64,000 nucleotides of DNA from Methanocorpusculum vombati (GTDB lineage Archaea > Halobacteriota > Methanomicrobia > Methanomicrobiales > Methanocorpusculaceae). The position numbers and the translations under genes were made by a program. Below are positions 1 through 8,949 of this stretch, in pieces. The DNA is taken from positions 117,751 to 181,750 of the forward strand of contig NZ_JAPTGC010000004.1 in assembly GCF_026891935.1 (NCBI RefSeq), given 5' to 3'. How positions within the stretch are numbered: position 1 is the first letter of the stretch; each line of letters starts with the position of its first letter. The notes below the pieces were generated by a model. It was not told the DNA's origin and searched no databases. It worked only from the letters and a program-made list of their open reading frames with translations.

Positions 1-1103
1 TCCAAATTGATCTTGGTGAGGTCAAGGCTGATGCTGCCTGCATCATCGAACGGATTACCAATAACAGAAAGTCCCTGAATCGTTTTTGCTTCGCGATAGA
101 AGAAAAGCAGAGCCTCATACCAGTTGGTCATGATCTCATTGCCGTGCCGTTTGAGAATGTCGGCATTGATGTCAAGCGACGCCATCAAAAGATACGAAGG
201 GCTGGTTGACTGAATCATCTGGAGTTTGTCTTCGAGTACATACGAATCAACACGGTCTGAGTTCAGGTTGAGCAGTGCGCTCTGCGTGAACGAGGCAAGG
301 GTTTTGTGAATCGAGTTAACGGTAATGTCGGCTCCCTGCTCCTCGGCTGACCTCGGCATCCCGGCGCAGCCGGCATCCGAGAAGAACTTGAGATGTGCCC
401 CGTGCGCCTGATCGACGATGAGAACTTTTCCGCGGGCATGGACGACCTCGGCGATTGCCCGGATGTCTGAACAGATGCCGTAGTAGTTCGGCGACGGAAG
501 AATGACCGCTTCAGCGTCAGGATTTTCGGCAAGGCAGCGTTCGATCTCTTCGGGCGTGATGACCCCTGAAATCCCGTACTCGTGAATCATCTCGGGATAC
601 GCATAGACCGGCTCAATTCCGGCAAGCACAAGAGCGTTGAAGATCGCCTTATGGGAGTTTCGCGCCAGGATCAGTTTCTTTCCTTTGGGAACTGCTGCCA
701 TGATTGCCGCAATAACCCCGCCGCTCGTTCCGTTAATGAGGAGGTACGATCGTCTGGCGCCGTAGAGGTTTGCGTACTCTTCCTGAGCGGCTTTGAGGAT
801 TCCCTCGGTCTGGAACAGATTGTCGGCTCCGGGAATCTCGGTGATGTCGCAGTCCATGATGCGGTTCAGGAATGGTTCATAGCCGAACCTCCGGTAGATT
901 GCCGAGCCTTTGTGGCCCGGCATGTGAAAGGATACGGTATGTTTGTCTGCATGGCGAATGAGAAAGTTCAGAATGGGAAGCGTGGTCACGGGCGTTACCT
1001 CTGGTTGGTACACACGTTGACGCGGGAACGAGATGAGGATTGCGGTGTTGGTGAAAAAATCCAAATGAAACTTGGATACGCGATTTTTTCCCGCATTCCA
1101 CAT
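1..1103 (-). CDS. Orn/Lys/Arg decarboxylase family protein (partial, C-terminus off the window)
   Basis: This is a PLP-dependent fold-type I decarboxylase of the Orn/Lys/Arg family. About 367 codons are visible and the C-terminus lies beyond base 1. The translation shows FHMPGHKG near residue 60, the PLP-phosphate and aspartate region VDQAHGAH, and the Schiff-base lysine context NSIHKTLASFTQ. It lacks the N-terminal receiver-like wing of the AdiA/CadA type, so it resembles the short SpeA-like group. I chose ATG at 1103-1101 because GAGGAGA lies 7 nt upstream on the minus strand and no later ATG precedes the MPGHKG motif. It is divergent from leuA. The substrate (arginine, lysine or ornithine) cannot be read from sequence alone. 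Confidence 0.85.
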   Translation of the reverse strand, partial: MWNAGKNRVSKFHLDFFTNTAILISFPRQRVYQPEVTPVTTLPILNFLIRHADKHTVSFHMPGHKGSAIYRRFGYEPFLNRIMDCDITEIPGADNLFQTEGILKAAQEEYANLYGARRSYLLINGTSGGVIAAIMAAVPKGKKLILARNSHKAIFNALVLAGIEPVYAYPEMIHEYGISGVITPEEIERCLAENPDAEAVILPSPNYYGICSDIRAIAEVVHARGKVLIVDQAHGAHLKFFSDAGCAGMPRSAEEQGADITVNSIHKTLASFTQSALLNLNSDRVDSYVLEDKLQMIQSTSPSYLLMASLDINADILKRHGNEIMTNWYEALLFFYREAKTIQGLSVIGNPFDDAGSISLDLTKINL

Positions 1104-1142
1104 CTATAAATCTCCTCAGCCCAAAGATAGTACCTGCAAATT

Positions 1143-1166
1143 GAGACGGGAGTTTTCTTCCGTCTC
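1143..1166 (+). promoter_or_regulatory. Hairpin in the leuA leader, just before the ribosome site
   Basis: GAGACGGGA (1143-1151) can pair with TTCCGTCTC (1158-1166) around a six-base loop, with one G-T wobble. The hairpin ends two bases before the GGTGA ribosome site of leuA (1168-1172). In an mRNA starting in the 74-bp divergent intergenic region it would form directly upstream of the start. A role in translation control is inference. Confidence 0.4.
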
Positions 1167-1177
1167 CGGTGAAAAAC

Positions 1178-2740
1178 ATGACAAACGATGACTCTTTCGT
1201 GTCCTCCGGACACCAGCCGGATCGTGTCTATATCTTTGACACTACACTCCGTGACGGCGAACAATCTCCCGGCGCAACCATGACCCTACAGGAGAAGGTG
1301 CGTCTCGCCCGTCAGCTTGAGCTACTCGGCGTAGATATCATCGAAGCAGGGTTCCCTGCCGCAAGTCCGGGCGACTTTGAAGCGGTGCGTGCGGTATCGG
1401 CAACCGTCCGCAACTGTCAGATCGCAGGACTCTGCCGCTGTGTTGCCGCAGATATTGACCGGGCGTGGGAAGCACTGGCGGACGCCGCACATCCGCGGAT
1501 TCATGTGTTCCTCGCAACCAGTCCCATTCATATGGAGCACAAGCTCCGCAAAACCCCGGAACAGGTTCTGGAGATGGCGGTTGCCGGCGTCCGGCACGCA
1601 GCATCCCTGACGAAGAATGTTGAGTTCTCCGCTGAGGATGCGTCGCGAAGCGAGCCTGCATTTCTGGCAAAAGTGGTGGAAGCGGTGATCGATGCGGGCG
1701 CAACCACGGTAAATATTCCCGACACGGTCGGTTACAGCCAGCCTGCCGAGTACGGTGCCCTTATCCGGTACCTCAGGGAACATGTCAGCAATATTGCAAA
1801 AGCCGTAATCTCCGTGCACTGCCATGACGATCTCGGCCTTGCGGTCGCAAACAGCCTCGCCGCGGTTGAGGCGGGCGCCCGGCAGATAGAGTGTACCATT
1901 AACGGCATCGGCGAACGTGCCGGAAACACGGCAATGGACGAGGTGGTGATGAACCTCAACGTCCGCCGCGACCACTATCACTGTACCTGCGGGATTGTCA
2001 CCGAACAGATTTTTCCGACCGCACGCACGCTGTCTCACATCATCGGTATGCCGATTCCGGCAAACAAAGCAATTGTCGGTGCAAACGCATTCGCCCACGA
2101 GTCCGGCATTCATCAGGACGGCGTCCTTAAATGCCGCGAGACCTATGAGATCATGGACGCGGCCACTATCGGTAAAACCGGTAACGACATGGTTCTCGGC
2201 AAACACTCAGGCCGCCATGCAATCAAGGCCAAGGTCGAAGAACTCGGTTACAAATTAACCGACGATCAGATCACCGTCGTCTCTGATGCGGTGAAAAAAC
2301 TGGCCGACATCAAAAAAGAGATCTTCGCCGAGGACGTGGAGGCAATCATCCTTGAGGAGATCTTCCGGATGCCGGACAGGTTCAAACTCAAATATCTTCA
2401 GGTCCATGCCGGTAACGGCCCGATTCCGCCGAACGCCGTCGTTATTATGGACGTGAACGGCGAGGAAAACCGGCTGCACAACTTCGGGGTCGGCCCAATC
2501 GATGCGGTCTTCAACACGATTGGAACGATTGCCGGGTGCAAACCTGACCTCGAACAGTTTGCCGTCAACGCAATCACGGGCGGAACGGACGCCCAGGGTG
2601 AGGTGACCGTCAGACTCCGGAGAAACAGCTACTCGGCTATCGGCAGAGGATCCGATCCGGATATTCTCGTCGCCGCAGGCAAAGCCTACGTGAACGCACT
2701 CAATCGTCTTGCAAAGAAAGTGGAGGAAAACCATGCATAG
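1178..2740 (+). CDS. leuA: 2-isopropylmalate synthase
   Basis: Condenses 2-oxoisovalerate with acetyl-CoA in the first step of leucine synthesis. At 520 aa it matches the usual bacterial LeuA length. The DRE-TIM catalytic start DTTLRDGEQS is at residues 21-30, the metal-binding HCHDDLGLA near 213, and NGIGERAGN follows. The C-terminal LeuA regulatory (feedback-dimer) domain is present, ending near DPDILVAAGKAYVNAL. A GTG at 1169 is in frame, but ATG 1178 is preferred because GGTGA sits 5 nt upstream. The stop overlaps leuC by 8 bp. Citramalate and homocitrate synthases are close relatives. The contiguous leuCDB genes favour LeuA, but (R)-citramalate synthase is not fully excluded. Confidence 0.88.
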   Translation: MTNDDSFVSSGHQPDRVYIFDTTLRDGEQSPGATMTLQEKVRLARQLELLGVDIIEAGFPAASPGDFEAVRAVSATVRNCQIAGLCRCVAADIDRAWEALADAAHPRIHVFLATSPIHMEHKLRKTPEQVLEMAVAGVRHAASLTKNVEFSAEDASRSEPAFLAKVVEAVIDAGATTVNIPDTVGYSQPAEYGALIRYLREHVSNIAKAVISVHCHDDLGLAVANSLAAVEAGARQIECTINGIGERAGNTAMDEVVMNLNVRRDHYHCTCGIVTEQIFPTARTLSHIIGMPIPANKAIVGANAFAHESGIHQDGVLKCRETYEIMDAATIGKTGNDMVLGKHSGRHAIKAKVEELGYKLTDDQITVVSDAVKKLADIKKEIFAEDVEAIILEEIFRMPDRFKLKYLQVHAGNGPIPPNAVVIMDVNGEENRLHNFGVGPIDAVFNTIGTIAGCKPDLEQFAVNAITGGTDAQGEVTVRLRRNSYSAIGRGSDPDILVAAGKAYVNALNRLAKKVEENHA

Positions 2741-3989
2741 AACCATCGCCGAAAAAATCCTGCAGGCACACACCGATCAGAAGATTACCGGCCCCGGCCA
2801 GATTGTCAGATGCAAACTCTCGCTGGTGCTCGCAAACGACATCACCGCTCCCTTAGCCATCAAATCGTTCCGCGAGATGGGGGCAGCGAAGGTCTTTGAC
2901 AAGGATCGGGTGGTCTTTGTCTGTGACCATTTCACTCCGAACAAGGACATTGATTCCGCCGAGCAGGTTGCGGTCACCCGCCGGTTTGCCGAGGAGATGG
3001 GGCTGACCCACTATTACGAGGGAGGCAGATGCGGTATTGAACACGCCCTCCTCCCGGAAGAGGGTCTTGTCGGTCCCTGGGATCTCGTGATCGGTGCGGA
3101 CAGCCACACCTGTACCTACGGGGGACTCGGGGCGTTTTCGACCGGTATGGGTTCGACCGATATTGCCGCCGGTATGGTTCTTGGGGAGAACTGGTTTAAG
3201 GTTCCGCCGAGTATCCGTGTGAATGTCCACGGCAAGATGGGTAAGTTTGTGCAGGGCAAGGATGTTATTCTGAAACTGATCGGCACAATCGGTGTTTCCG
3301 GTGCTCTCTATAAGGCTCTGGAGTTCGGCGGGTCGGGCGTTGAGAAGATGTCAATGGAAAGCCGCCTGACGATTGCCAATATGGCAATCGAGGCGGGCGG
3401 TAAGGCAGGTCTTTTCCCGGCGGACAAAAAGACGCTGAAGTTTACCCGCAAGACGGGACGGGAGGACGAGGAGATCAAGCCCGATAAGTTTGCGGTCTAT
3501 GAGTCGGAGGTGGAGATGGAGCTGAAGGGTATGGCCCCGCAGGTTGCTCTCCCGCATCTGCCGGAGAATGTGAAAGGCGTGGACGAGGTAGGCGAGATGC
3601 GAATCGATCAGGCGGTTATCGGCAGCTGTACGAACGGAAGAATCGAGGATATGCGGGAAGCGGCAGAGATTCTGCGGGGCAGAAAGGTGGACCGGCATGT
3701 CCGCTGCATTATTATTCCGGCAACGCCCCGTGTCTGGCGGGACTGTGTCCGCGAAGGGCTGATGCAGGTGTTCATCGATGCAGGTGCGATTATTTCGCCG
3801 CCGACCTGTGGTCCGTGTCTTGGCGGTCACATGGGGATTCTGGCAAAAGGTGAACGGGCAATTTCCACGACGAACCGGAACTTCCGGGGACGGATGGGGT
3901 CTCTTGAGTCCGAGGTTATTCTGTCGAATCCCGCGGTTGCGGCGGCGTCTGCGGTGACGGGTCTGGTTACCGACCCAAGGAGTCTGTGA
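2733..3989 (+). CDS. leuC: 3-isopropylmalate dehydratase, large subunit
   Basis: Aconitase-superfamily large subunit (418 aa) that isomerises 2- to 3-isopropylmalate with LeuD. The three [4Fe-4S] ligands are visible: Cys in [11 protein letters not shown] near residue 299, and the two Cys of [10 protein letters not shown] near 359 and 362. ATG 2733 is chosen over in-frame upstream codons because GGAGG lies about 7 nt before it and the protein then begins [10 protein letters not shown], as family members do. It overlaps the end of leuA and runs directly into leuD, so the four genes are probably translationally coupled. Archaea also use this family for methanogen homoaconitase (HacA); the operon argues for leucine synthesis here. 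Confidence 0.92.
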   Translation: MHRTIAEKILQAHTDQKITGPGQIVRCKLSLVLANDITAPLAIKSFREMGAAKVFDKDRVVFVCDHFTPNKDIDSAEQVAVTRRFAEEMGLTHYYEGGRCGIEHALLPEEGLVGPWDLVIGADSHTCTYGGLGAFSTGMGSTDIAAGMVLGENWFKVPPSIRVNVHGKMGKFVQGKDVILKLIGTIGVSGALYKALEFGGSGVEKMSMESRLTIANMAIEAGGKAGLFPADKKTLKFTRKTGREDEEIKPDKFAVYESEVEMELKGMAPQVALPHLPENVKGVDEVGEMRIDQAVIGSCTNGRIEDMREAAEILRGRKVDRHVRCIIIPATPRVWRDCVREGLMQVFIDAGAIISPPTCGPCLGGHMGILAKGERAISTTNRNFRGRMGSLESEVILSNPAVAAASAVTGLVTDPRSL

Positions 3990-3991
3990 AA

Positions 3992-4486
3992 ATGAAGTAT
4001 AACGGCAAAGCCCATGTGGTCGGGGCAAATATTGATACGGATGCAATTATCCCTGCACGGTTTCTGGTGACGACCAATGAGGCCGAACTTGGCAAAAACT
4101 GTATGTCGGGTCTTGCGGAGAACTGGATCTCCCGCGTTGCCCAGGGTGATTTTCTGGTGGCAGGCGAGAACTTCGGCTGCGGGTCGTCCCGCGAACATGC
4201 TCCGGTTGCGATTAAAGGAGCGGGTATTCCGGTTGTGATCGCCCACAGTTTTGCACGAATTTTCTACCGCAATGCGTTCAATACCGGATTGATCCTGCTG
4301 GAGGTCGGCGACGATTACCAAAAGATCGCCGACGGGGAGGAGTTGACCATCGATACGAAGAAGGGGACGATCACGACCGCCGAAGGCATCGTGATCACCT
4401 GTCCTCCGGTTCCTGCGTTTATGCAGGAGATTTTAGATGCGGGCGGGCTGGTCGGGTATGTGAAGAAGCAGATCGGGGCTGAGTAA
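3992..4486 (+). CDS. leuD: 3-isopropylmalate dehydratase, small subunit
   Basis: The 164-aa swivel-domain partner of LeuC. It carries the family signature: an early [13 protein letters not shown] stretch, then [14 protein letters not shown], the substrate-binding loop. A GTG at 3986 overlaps the leuC stop, but ATG 3992 is favoured because AAGGAG (3978-3983) is then 8 nt upstream. The length is that of the archaeal small subunit, shorter than the roughly 200-aa enterobacterial form. It ends one base before the leuB start. Confidence 0.9.
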   Translation: MKYNGKAHVVGANIDTDAIIPARFLVTTNEAELGKNCMSGLAENWISRVAQGDFLVAGENFGCGSSREHAPVAIKGAGIPVVIAHSFARIFYRNAFNTGLILLEVGDDYQKIADGEELTIDTKKGTITTAEGIVITCPPVPAFMQEILDAGGLVGYVKKQIGAE

Positions 4487-4487
4487 G

Positions 4488-5567
4488 ATGGGGAGATATA
4501 CGCTTGCGGTTCTTCCGGGCGATGGTATCGGTCCGGAGGTGGTTGCGGAGGCGGTGAAGGTTCTTGCGGCGGTCGGGAAAAAGTTCGGGCATACGTTTGA
4601 TCTGCGGTATGCACCATTCGGGGGAGCGGCGATCGATTCGTCCGGGTCACCGTTTCCGCCGGAGACGGAGGATACGTGCATGAATGCAGATGCAGTTCTG
4701 TTCGGTGCGGTGGGGGGTCCGAAATGGGATACGCTTGATCCGGTCATCAGGCCGGAGAAGGGGCTGCTTGCCCTGCGGAAAGCGGCGGGAGCGTTTGCAA
4801 ATCTCCGGCCTGCGAAGCTGTTTCCGGAGCTTGCGGATGCCTGTTATCTGCGGCCCGATATTGTGGCAAAGGGTATTGATATCATGGTCGTTCGGGAGTT
4901 GATCGGGGATGTGTACTTCGGGGAGCCGTCGGGGATTGAGGTCCGGGACGGCGAGCGGGTGGGTTTTTCCAATATGATTTACGGGGAGTACGAGATCCGC
5001 CGCGTTGCAAGGGTGGCGTTTGAGACGGCAATGAAGCGGAACAAAAAGCTCTGTTCGGTGGATAAGGCGAATGTTCTGGCGGTGTCCCGGCTCTGGCGCG
5101 AGGTGGTGACGGAGGTGTCACGGGAGTATCCGGAGGTTGAGCTGTCATATATGTATGTGGATAATGCGGCGATGCAGCTTGTCCGTAATCCTGCGGCGTT
5201 TGATGTGATTGTGACGGGGAATTTGTTCGGCGATATTTTGTCGGATGAGGCTGCGGCGATTACGGGGTCTATTGGGATGCTGCCGTCCGCGTCGGTGGGA
5301 GGGCCGGATATGCCCGGTCTCTACGAGCCGGTTCACGGTTCGGCCCCGGATATTGCGGGGCAGGATCTGGCAAATCCGGTGGCGACAATTCTGTCGGCTG
5401 CGATGCTTTTGCGGTATTCGCTGAGTCTTCCTGCGGAGGCGGACGCGGTGGAGGCGGCGGTTGCTGCGGTGCTGGCGGAGGGGTACCGGACGGGGGATAT
5501 TTACCGGGACGGGATGCGGAAGGTCGGCTGTTCCGAGATGGGACAGCTGATTGCGGATCGGGTGTGA
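4488..5567 (+). CDS. leuB: 3-isopropylmalate dehydrogenase
   Basis: NAD-dependent oxidative decarboxylase completing the leucine branch, 359 aa. Family markers are the [15 protein letters not shown] loop, DKANVL with the catalytic Lys, the metal-site segment [15 protein letters not shown], and the NAD-binding GSAPDIAG near the C-terminus. The start ATG follows the leuD stop by one base. Third-codon positions are much richer in G and T than in leuA at the front of the same operon. Isocitrate and homoisocitrate dehydrogenases are related, but the operon and the length support LeuB. Confidence 0.93.
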   Translation: MGRYTLAVLPGDGIGPEVVAEAVKVLAAVGKKFGHTFDLRYAPFGGAAIDSSGSPFPPETEDTCMNADAVLFGAVGGPKWDTLDPVIRPEKGLLALRKAAGAFANLRPAKLFPELADACYLRPDIVAKGIDIMVVRELIGDVYFGEPSGIEVRDGERVGFSNMIYGEYEIRRVARVAFETAMKRNKKLCSVDKANVLAVSRLWREVVTEVSREYPEVELSYMYVDNAAMQLVRNPAAFDVIVTGNLFGDILSDEAAAITGSIGMLPSASVGGPDMPGLYEPVHGSAPDIAGQDLANPVATILSAAMLLRYSLSLPAEADAVEAAVAAVLAEGYRTGDIYRDGMRKVGCSEMGQLIADRV

Positions 5568-5577
5568 GTGCCACCCG

Positions 5578-5640
5578 TTCTTTTTTCGTATACTGTGATG
5601 AAAAAATATTTTTCTGTGGATGTGCTGCGGAATTTTTTTT
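5578..5640 (+). terminator. T-tract terminator region after leuB
   Basis: A T6 run (5581-5586) starts 13 nt after the leuB stop, with T-rich segments following and a T8 run ending at 5640. Oligo-T without a strong stem is the usual archaeal termination signal. Confidence 0.55.
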
Positions 5641-5779
5641 CTGCCACACGGAAAAAATTTTGTGAGAAATAATTTCAGATGTCTGGCTGCGATGCAGAAT
5701 CTTCGGAGGCTCCCTGTGTGAGGCGTTCGTAGATCTGTTTTGCCTCGCCGGTAAGGAAGCAGCAGAATTCGTCACTCAT
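5600..5779 (-). repeat. Diverged repeat A, copy 1, with a short minus-strand reading frame
   Basis: This segment resembles 8674-8894. Both have an A/T-tract block (A-run, TATTTTT, a T8 run about 20-30 nt later, another A-run and T-run), then a minus-strand reading frame. The frame here (ATG at 5779, stop at 5675) encodes 34 aa beginning MSDEFCCFLTGEAKQIYERL. The second copy encodes MRREFYCSFTNEVEKIYEWF and a few more residues. The shared spacing of EF-C-T-E-IYE suggests common ancestry at protein level. I recognise no family. Either copy may be the tail of a decayed gene. An in-frame upstream extension to 5869 exists here but is not matched in the other copy. Confidence 0.45.
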
Positions 5780-5959
5780 CAGGTTCCATGAGAACGGTGA
5801 TGCACACGATCTGTTGTGATCCGAAATACGCGTGAGCTCTGTTCGTTCAAGTGCCACAAGCGCGCACAAGCGGACATGATAGCCCCAGCATCATATCTGC
5901 CCCCAACCAGAATGGGAATACTACGTATCTCATCAGGGTGTGAGAGTTTGGTATTTTTC

Positions 5960-6216
5960 TATTGGCAGAATTATTGATCATAAACTCGCATTTCACCCAA
6001 AAAATTCAAAAATATGATCAATACCTATATCATCACTGAGATCAATATACCCGATTATGGGGATCGGCATATTCCCCAAAAAATGCAACTGACGCAGGCA
6101 TCTGCATGGGTTGTACTGTTGACTGCGTCCGATCTTTGAGTCGGAGAGGCGGATAACAGAAAGCCGGAACATTCTCCACACAGGTTCCGTTCCGACATAT
6201 GCCAAGTAGGCAATAA
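5960..6216. repeat. Diverged direct repeat B, copy 1 (upstream of 6282)
   Basis: Bases 5960-6072 align almost continuously with 8001-8114, including the shared TTATTGATCATAAACTCGCA block, and 6195-6216 aligns with 8109-8130 (ATGCCAAGTAGGCAATAAT). Copy 1 holds about 128 extra bases between GCATAT (6067) and ACATAT (6195), as expected of a deletion in copy 2 between short direct repeats or an insertion here. Both copies lie just upstream of a plus-strand gene for an exported or membrane protein. On the minus strand both keep an open 25-codon tail (MxIPII..IDL..DIGID.IFEF.G, stop), so a decayed gene is another reading. The rest of 5780-6281 shows nothing I recognise. Confidence 0.6.
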
Positions 6217-6281
6217 TCGAGATATCACATTTTGTGGCGAGAGAATTATCTTGACTCGGATATTGCCATGGAGTTGATTCT

Positions 6282-7265
6282 ATGAACCTAAAGATATTTC
6301 TTATTTCAATGATGGTGGTGTTATTAACCACAGTAGTGATTGCCACACCAGTTTGTGCAAATGAAAATAATGTCACAGATGCTGAAATAGCTCTGGAGAT
6401 TCCTGATTTACTCTCCGTACAAAGAACAATCATTACACAGGATCTACTGGATAAGATGGCACGTCAAATCTCTAATAATGATCAATTGGATCTTTTAGAG
6501 AAAGAACAACGCCTGAGTTATATCTCAATCATTCATGAAAAATACCCAAATCTAACTTCAGATGATACCGAAGGAATTGTGGAATTACTGTCAACTATCA
6601 TCAGCGAATCAGAACCAGTTCCTACCGTTACTCCCTATTGGGGTGGTGTAAAACCGGATGAAGGTCCCCCATACTCTTATGGGATGCACAATGCAATGGC
6701 GAGGCATGCAGCTTCAACGATGGGAATCACCAATACTGCTTATCTTGATCTCATTGAAGCATGTGCTTCGGAGCCAGATACATGGTTTGGGCAGCTTGGC
6801 ACAGTTGTTCACTATAACCCTACTGCTCAATTATACGCCGAGGCGCATGCAAATGAGGCGATCTCTCATCTGTCTGCTCAGTCCCATGTAGAAGGGTATA
6901 AAGATTTGTCATATGCATTACATTTTATGTCTGATCTCTCAAATACATTCCATGCCAATACTCTTGTACAGGATTATGGTGCCCATTACTTATATGAAGT
7001 ATATGTAGCAAATAATTGGGAAAATGGTGAGAACTATCGTAATGCTATGACATCTGCCTCAGGATACTATGCAATAACTGATGTTAGCGAAGCAGGAAGC
7101 AATCTTGCATCATTAGCTGGTTCATATGCCAACGCAATTTATCTTACACTTATATCTGAACCCAATACTTGGACAAATGATCCTGATGTGATCGCCTACA
7201 CGAAGGAATGTATCAAATTGGGTATTCGATATGATAAAGGATTAGTTGAGTATGTGATCGGATAA
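6282..7265 (+). CDS. Secreted zinc-dependent phospholipase C / S1-P1 nuclease-like protein
   Basis: A 327-aa protein with a clear signal peptide (hydrophobic residues 5-22, cleavage likely near VCA-NE). The second half carries the metal-ligand pattern of zinc-dependent phospholipase C and related S1/P1 enzymes: His214-x3-Asp218-x5-His224, then His235-x3-Glu239, with further candidate ligands His136, His142, His177 and His189. Clostridial alpha-toxin shows the same His-x3-Asp-x5-His and His-x3-Glu spacing. The N-terminal 110 residues have no recognised domain. GGAG lies 9 nt before the ATG. It is followed 14 bp later by a one-membrane-span protein, so the two may act together at the cell surface. 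The fold call is motif-based; the substrate is unknown. Confidence 0.55.
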   Translation: MNLKIFLISMMVVLLTTVVIATPVCANENNVTDAEIALEIPDLLSVQRTIITQDLLDKMARQISNNDQLDLLEKEQRLSYISIIHEKYPNLTSDDTEGIVELLSTIISESEPVPTVTPYWGGVKPDEGPPYSYGMHNAMARHAASTMGITNTAYLDLIEACASEPDTWFGQLGTVVHYNPTAQLYAEAHANEAISHLSAQSHVEGYKDLSYALHFMSDLSNTFHANTLVQDYGAHYLYEVYVANNWENGENYRNAMTSASGYYAITDVSEAGSNLASLAGSYANAIYLTLISEPNTWTNDPDVIAYTKECIKLGIRYDKGLVEYVIG

Positions 7266-7279
7266 TTTACAGGATAATT

Positions 7280-7987
7280 ATGCAAGAAAAGAAGAGAACA
7301 CCTTGGTTCATCGTGGGATTGATCCTCATTCTATTTTTATCCCTGCCCTTAGGATACATGGGTGCCAGCTGTATCGCTGGTTTTGTGAATGGGGAGAAAG
7401 CATACGAGGTAACGATCTCCGGTTTTGAAAATTCTTCCCTTGAACAGTCCCTTACCCTCTATCTGCCGTTGCCTCTGGTAAACGGTGAACCCCTCTATCC
7501 GGATGATCAATATCAGAACAAACAGTTTTCCGGCTGGGAATCATCCGTTGTCGAGACACCCTATGGAAAAATGCTGGCATTCCACACAACCTCCCTGCCG
7601 GTACAAAATCTCCATGCCGAGTTCCGGGAAACCGGTATCCTCACACACTCTCTCCCAAAACTGCATGGGGATTCCTCTCTAACGTACTTCCCGCAATCTG
7701 CGGATAATCTCAGTACGATTCTCCAGTACAACGCGATGAATAACTATCCACACTGGGGCGGGCCGTTTCCGACCTATGTGTATTTCCCTGATTCTTGTGC
7801 AGACATGAACGTGCCCTTCGTCGAAATACGGACTTCTGCGAAAGTAAAAAGAACGACCTGGCATTTTCCGAGGAGTTATGGTATGACATACTATCTTGAA
7901 AGTCATGTAAAAATCCCCGGAGAACATGCGTCAGGATTTGTTACCATACCCGGCTTTTCCCGGAACGTTCCCTGGGATGGATTTTAA
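7280..7987 (+). CDS. Membrane-anchored extracytoplasmic protein, unknown function
   Basis: 235 aa with a short cytoplasmic start (MQEKKRTPW), one strong transmembrane segment at about residues 10-32, and a soluble outer domain rich in aromatic residues and proline. I recognise no conserved motif. It starts 14 bp after the phospholipase-like gene with AGGA upstream, so co-transcription is likely. It may be a partner or immunity-type anchor, but nothing in the sequence proves this. Confidence 0.6.
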   Translation: MQEKKRTPWFIVGLILILFLSLPLGYMGASCIAGFVNGEKAYEVTISGFENSSLEQSLTLYLPLPLVNGEPLYPDDQYQNKQFSGWESSVVETPYGKMLAFHTTSLPVQNLHAEFRETGILTHSLPKLHGDSSLTYFPQSADNLSTILQYNAMNNYPHWGGPFPTYVYFPDSCADMNVPFVEIRTSAKVKRTTWHFPRSYGMTYYLESHVKIPGEHASGFVTIPGFSRNVPWDGF

Positions 7988-8000
7988 CGAACCTATCTTT

Positions 8001-8134
8001 ATATTGGTAAAATTATTGATCATAAACTCGCATTTCACCCAAGAAATTCAAAAATACTATCAATACCTATATCACCAGTGAGATCAATCTGCTGGATTAT
8101 AGGGATCAGCATATGCCAAGTAGGCAATAATGGC
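8001..8134. repeat. Diverged direct repeat B, copy 2 (upstream of 8155)
   Basis: Contiguous 134-bp counterpart of 5960-6072 plus 6195-6216. The shared core TTATTGATCATAAACTCGCA is unchanged, and later positions differ at roughly one base in eight. It ends about 20 bp before the ATG of the next small gene, so the duplicated segment is placed like a promoter or leader. Confidence 0.6.
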
Positions 8135-8154
8135 CTTCGGGAAATTGATATCCC

Positions 8155-8553
8155 ATGAAGCAAACCACCAGACGTATCCTCAGTATCATACTGATACTTC
8201 TCATAGCTGTGTCTATTTTTTCGATCATTCTTTGGTCTTCGGCGGAAGATGATTCTTCCTGGACAGAATATACACTGATCATGTACCGATGCTGGATTTA
8301 TGAGTGCAATGAGACGTATCTGAATGAGAAAAATATGACCGTTACATATCTGAATGAGACCTTCCTCGATCAGTACCCAAAGTACAAACTGGGTCTGGAA
8401 ACAGCGTTCAATACATCAGTAAACCAAAAAAAGTGGCGGGAAAACCTGCGTTTTGTTACTGAGTTTTATGATTATGATCTGGTCTACCCAGAACTTCCCG
8501 CTCTATTCTCGAAAGAAGATCTGCTCTATAATCGACCGGTATATGAGTATTAG
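8155..8553 (+). CDS. Small exported or membrane-anchored protein, unknown function
   Basis: 132 aa with a basic start (MKQTTRR), a single hydrophobic segment at about residues 8-28 and a polar outer domain rich in Tyr, Glu and Asn containing several N-x-T sequons (NET, NMT). No family is recognised. There is no obvious ribosome site, so the mRNA may be leaderless or have a short leader. Its upstream region is a diverged copy of the one preceding the phospholipase-like gene, which suggests shared regulation or a duplicated cassette. Confidence 0.55.
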   Translation: MKQTTRRILSIILILLIAVSIFSIILWSSAEDDSSWTEYTLIMYRCWIYECNETYLNEKNMTVTYLNETFLDQYPKYKLGLETAFNTSVNQKKWRENLRFVTEFYDYDLVYPELPALFSKEDLLYNRPVYEY

Positions 8554-8673
8554 GGAAAGTACTTCGTCTTATTCTACATGCCAGAATATCACCGAACTGA
8601 TGGAGCTGTTTGAAAAGAACGTGTGTATTGTGTTGTTGTTTTCATTTTTGTAAGGGAAAATGTAGTTCTCTCA

Positions 8674-8894
8674 GAAAAAAAAATATTTTTTGCAATGGAC
8701 GGTAGAAATTTTTTTTGCCTGTCACTCGAAAAAAAAATTCACGAAAACAAAACGGATCTCCAAAAAATTTCTTCTGTGATCTGAAACGTTCTCAGTTGTA
8801 TTCGCGAACCATTTTCTTACAGTGTTTCCTCCGCGAACCACTCATAGATTTTCTCTACCTCATTGGTAAACGAGCAGTAGAACTCCCGCCGCAT
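8674..8894 (-). repeat. Diverged repeat A, copy 2, with a short minus-strand reading frame
   Basis: Counterpart of 5600-5779: A/T-tract block (8674-8755), then a minus-strand frame of 25 codons (ATG at 8894, stop 8819-8817) beginning MRREFYCSFTNEVEKIYEWF. With copy 1 it brackets the island of exported-protein genes. Nothing else is seen in 8554-8949. Confidence 0.45.
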
Positions 8895-8949
8895 CTGATG
8901 ACGCTTTGCTCCAAAACTGATAAATAATCTCGCGGGAAACACTCAGCAT

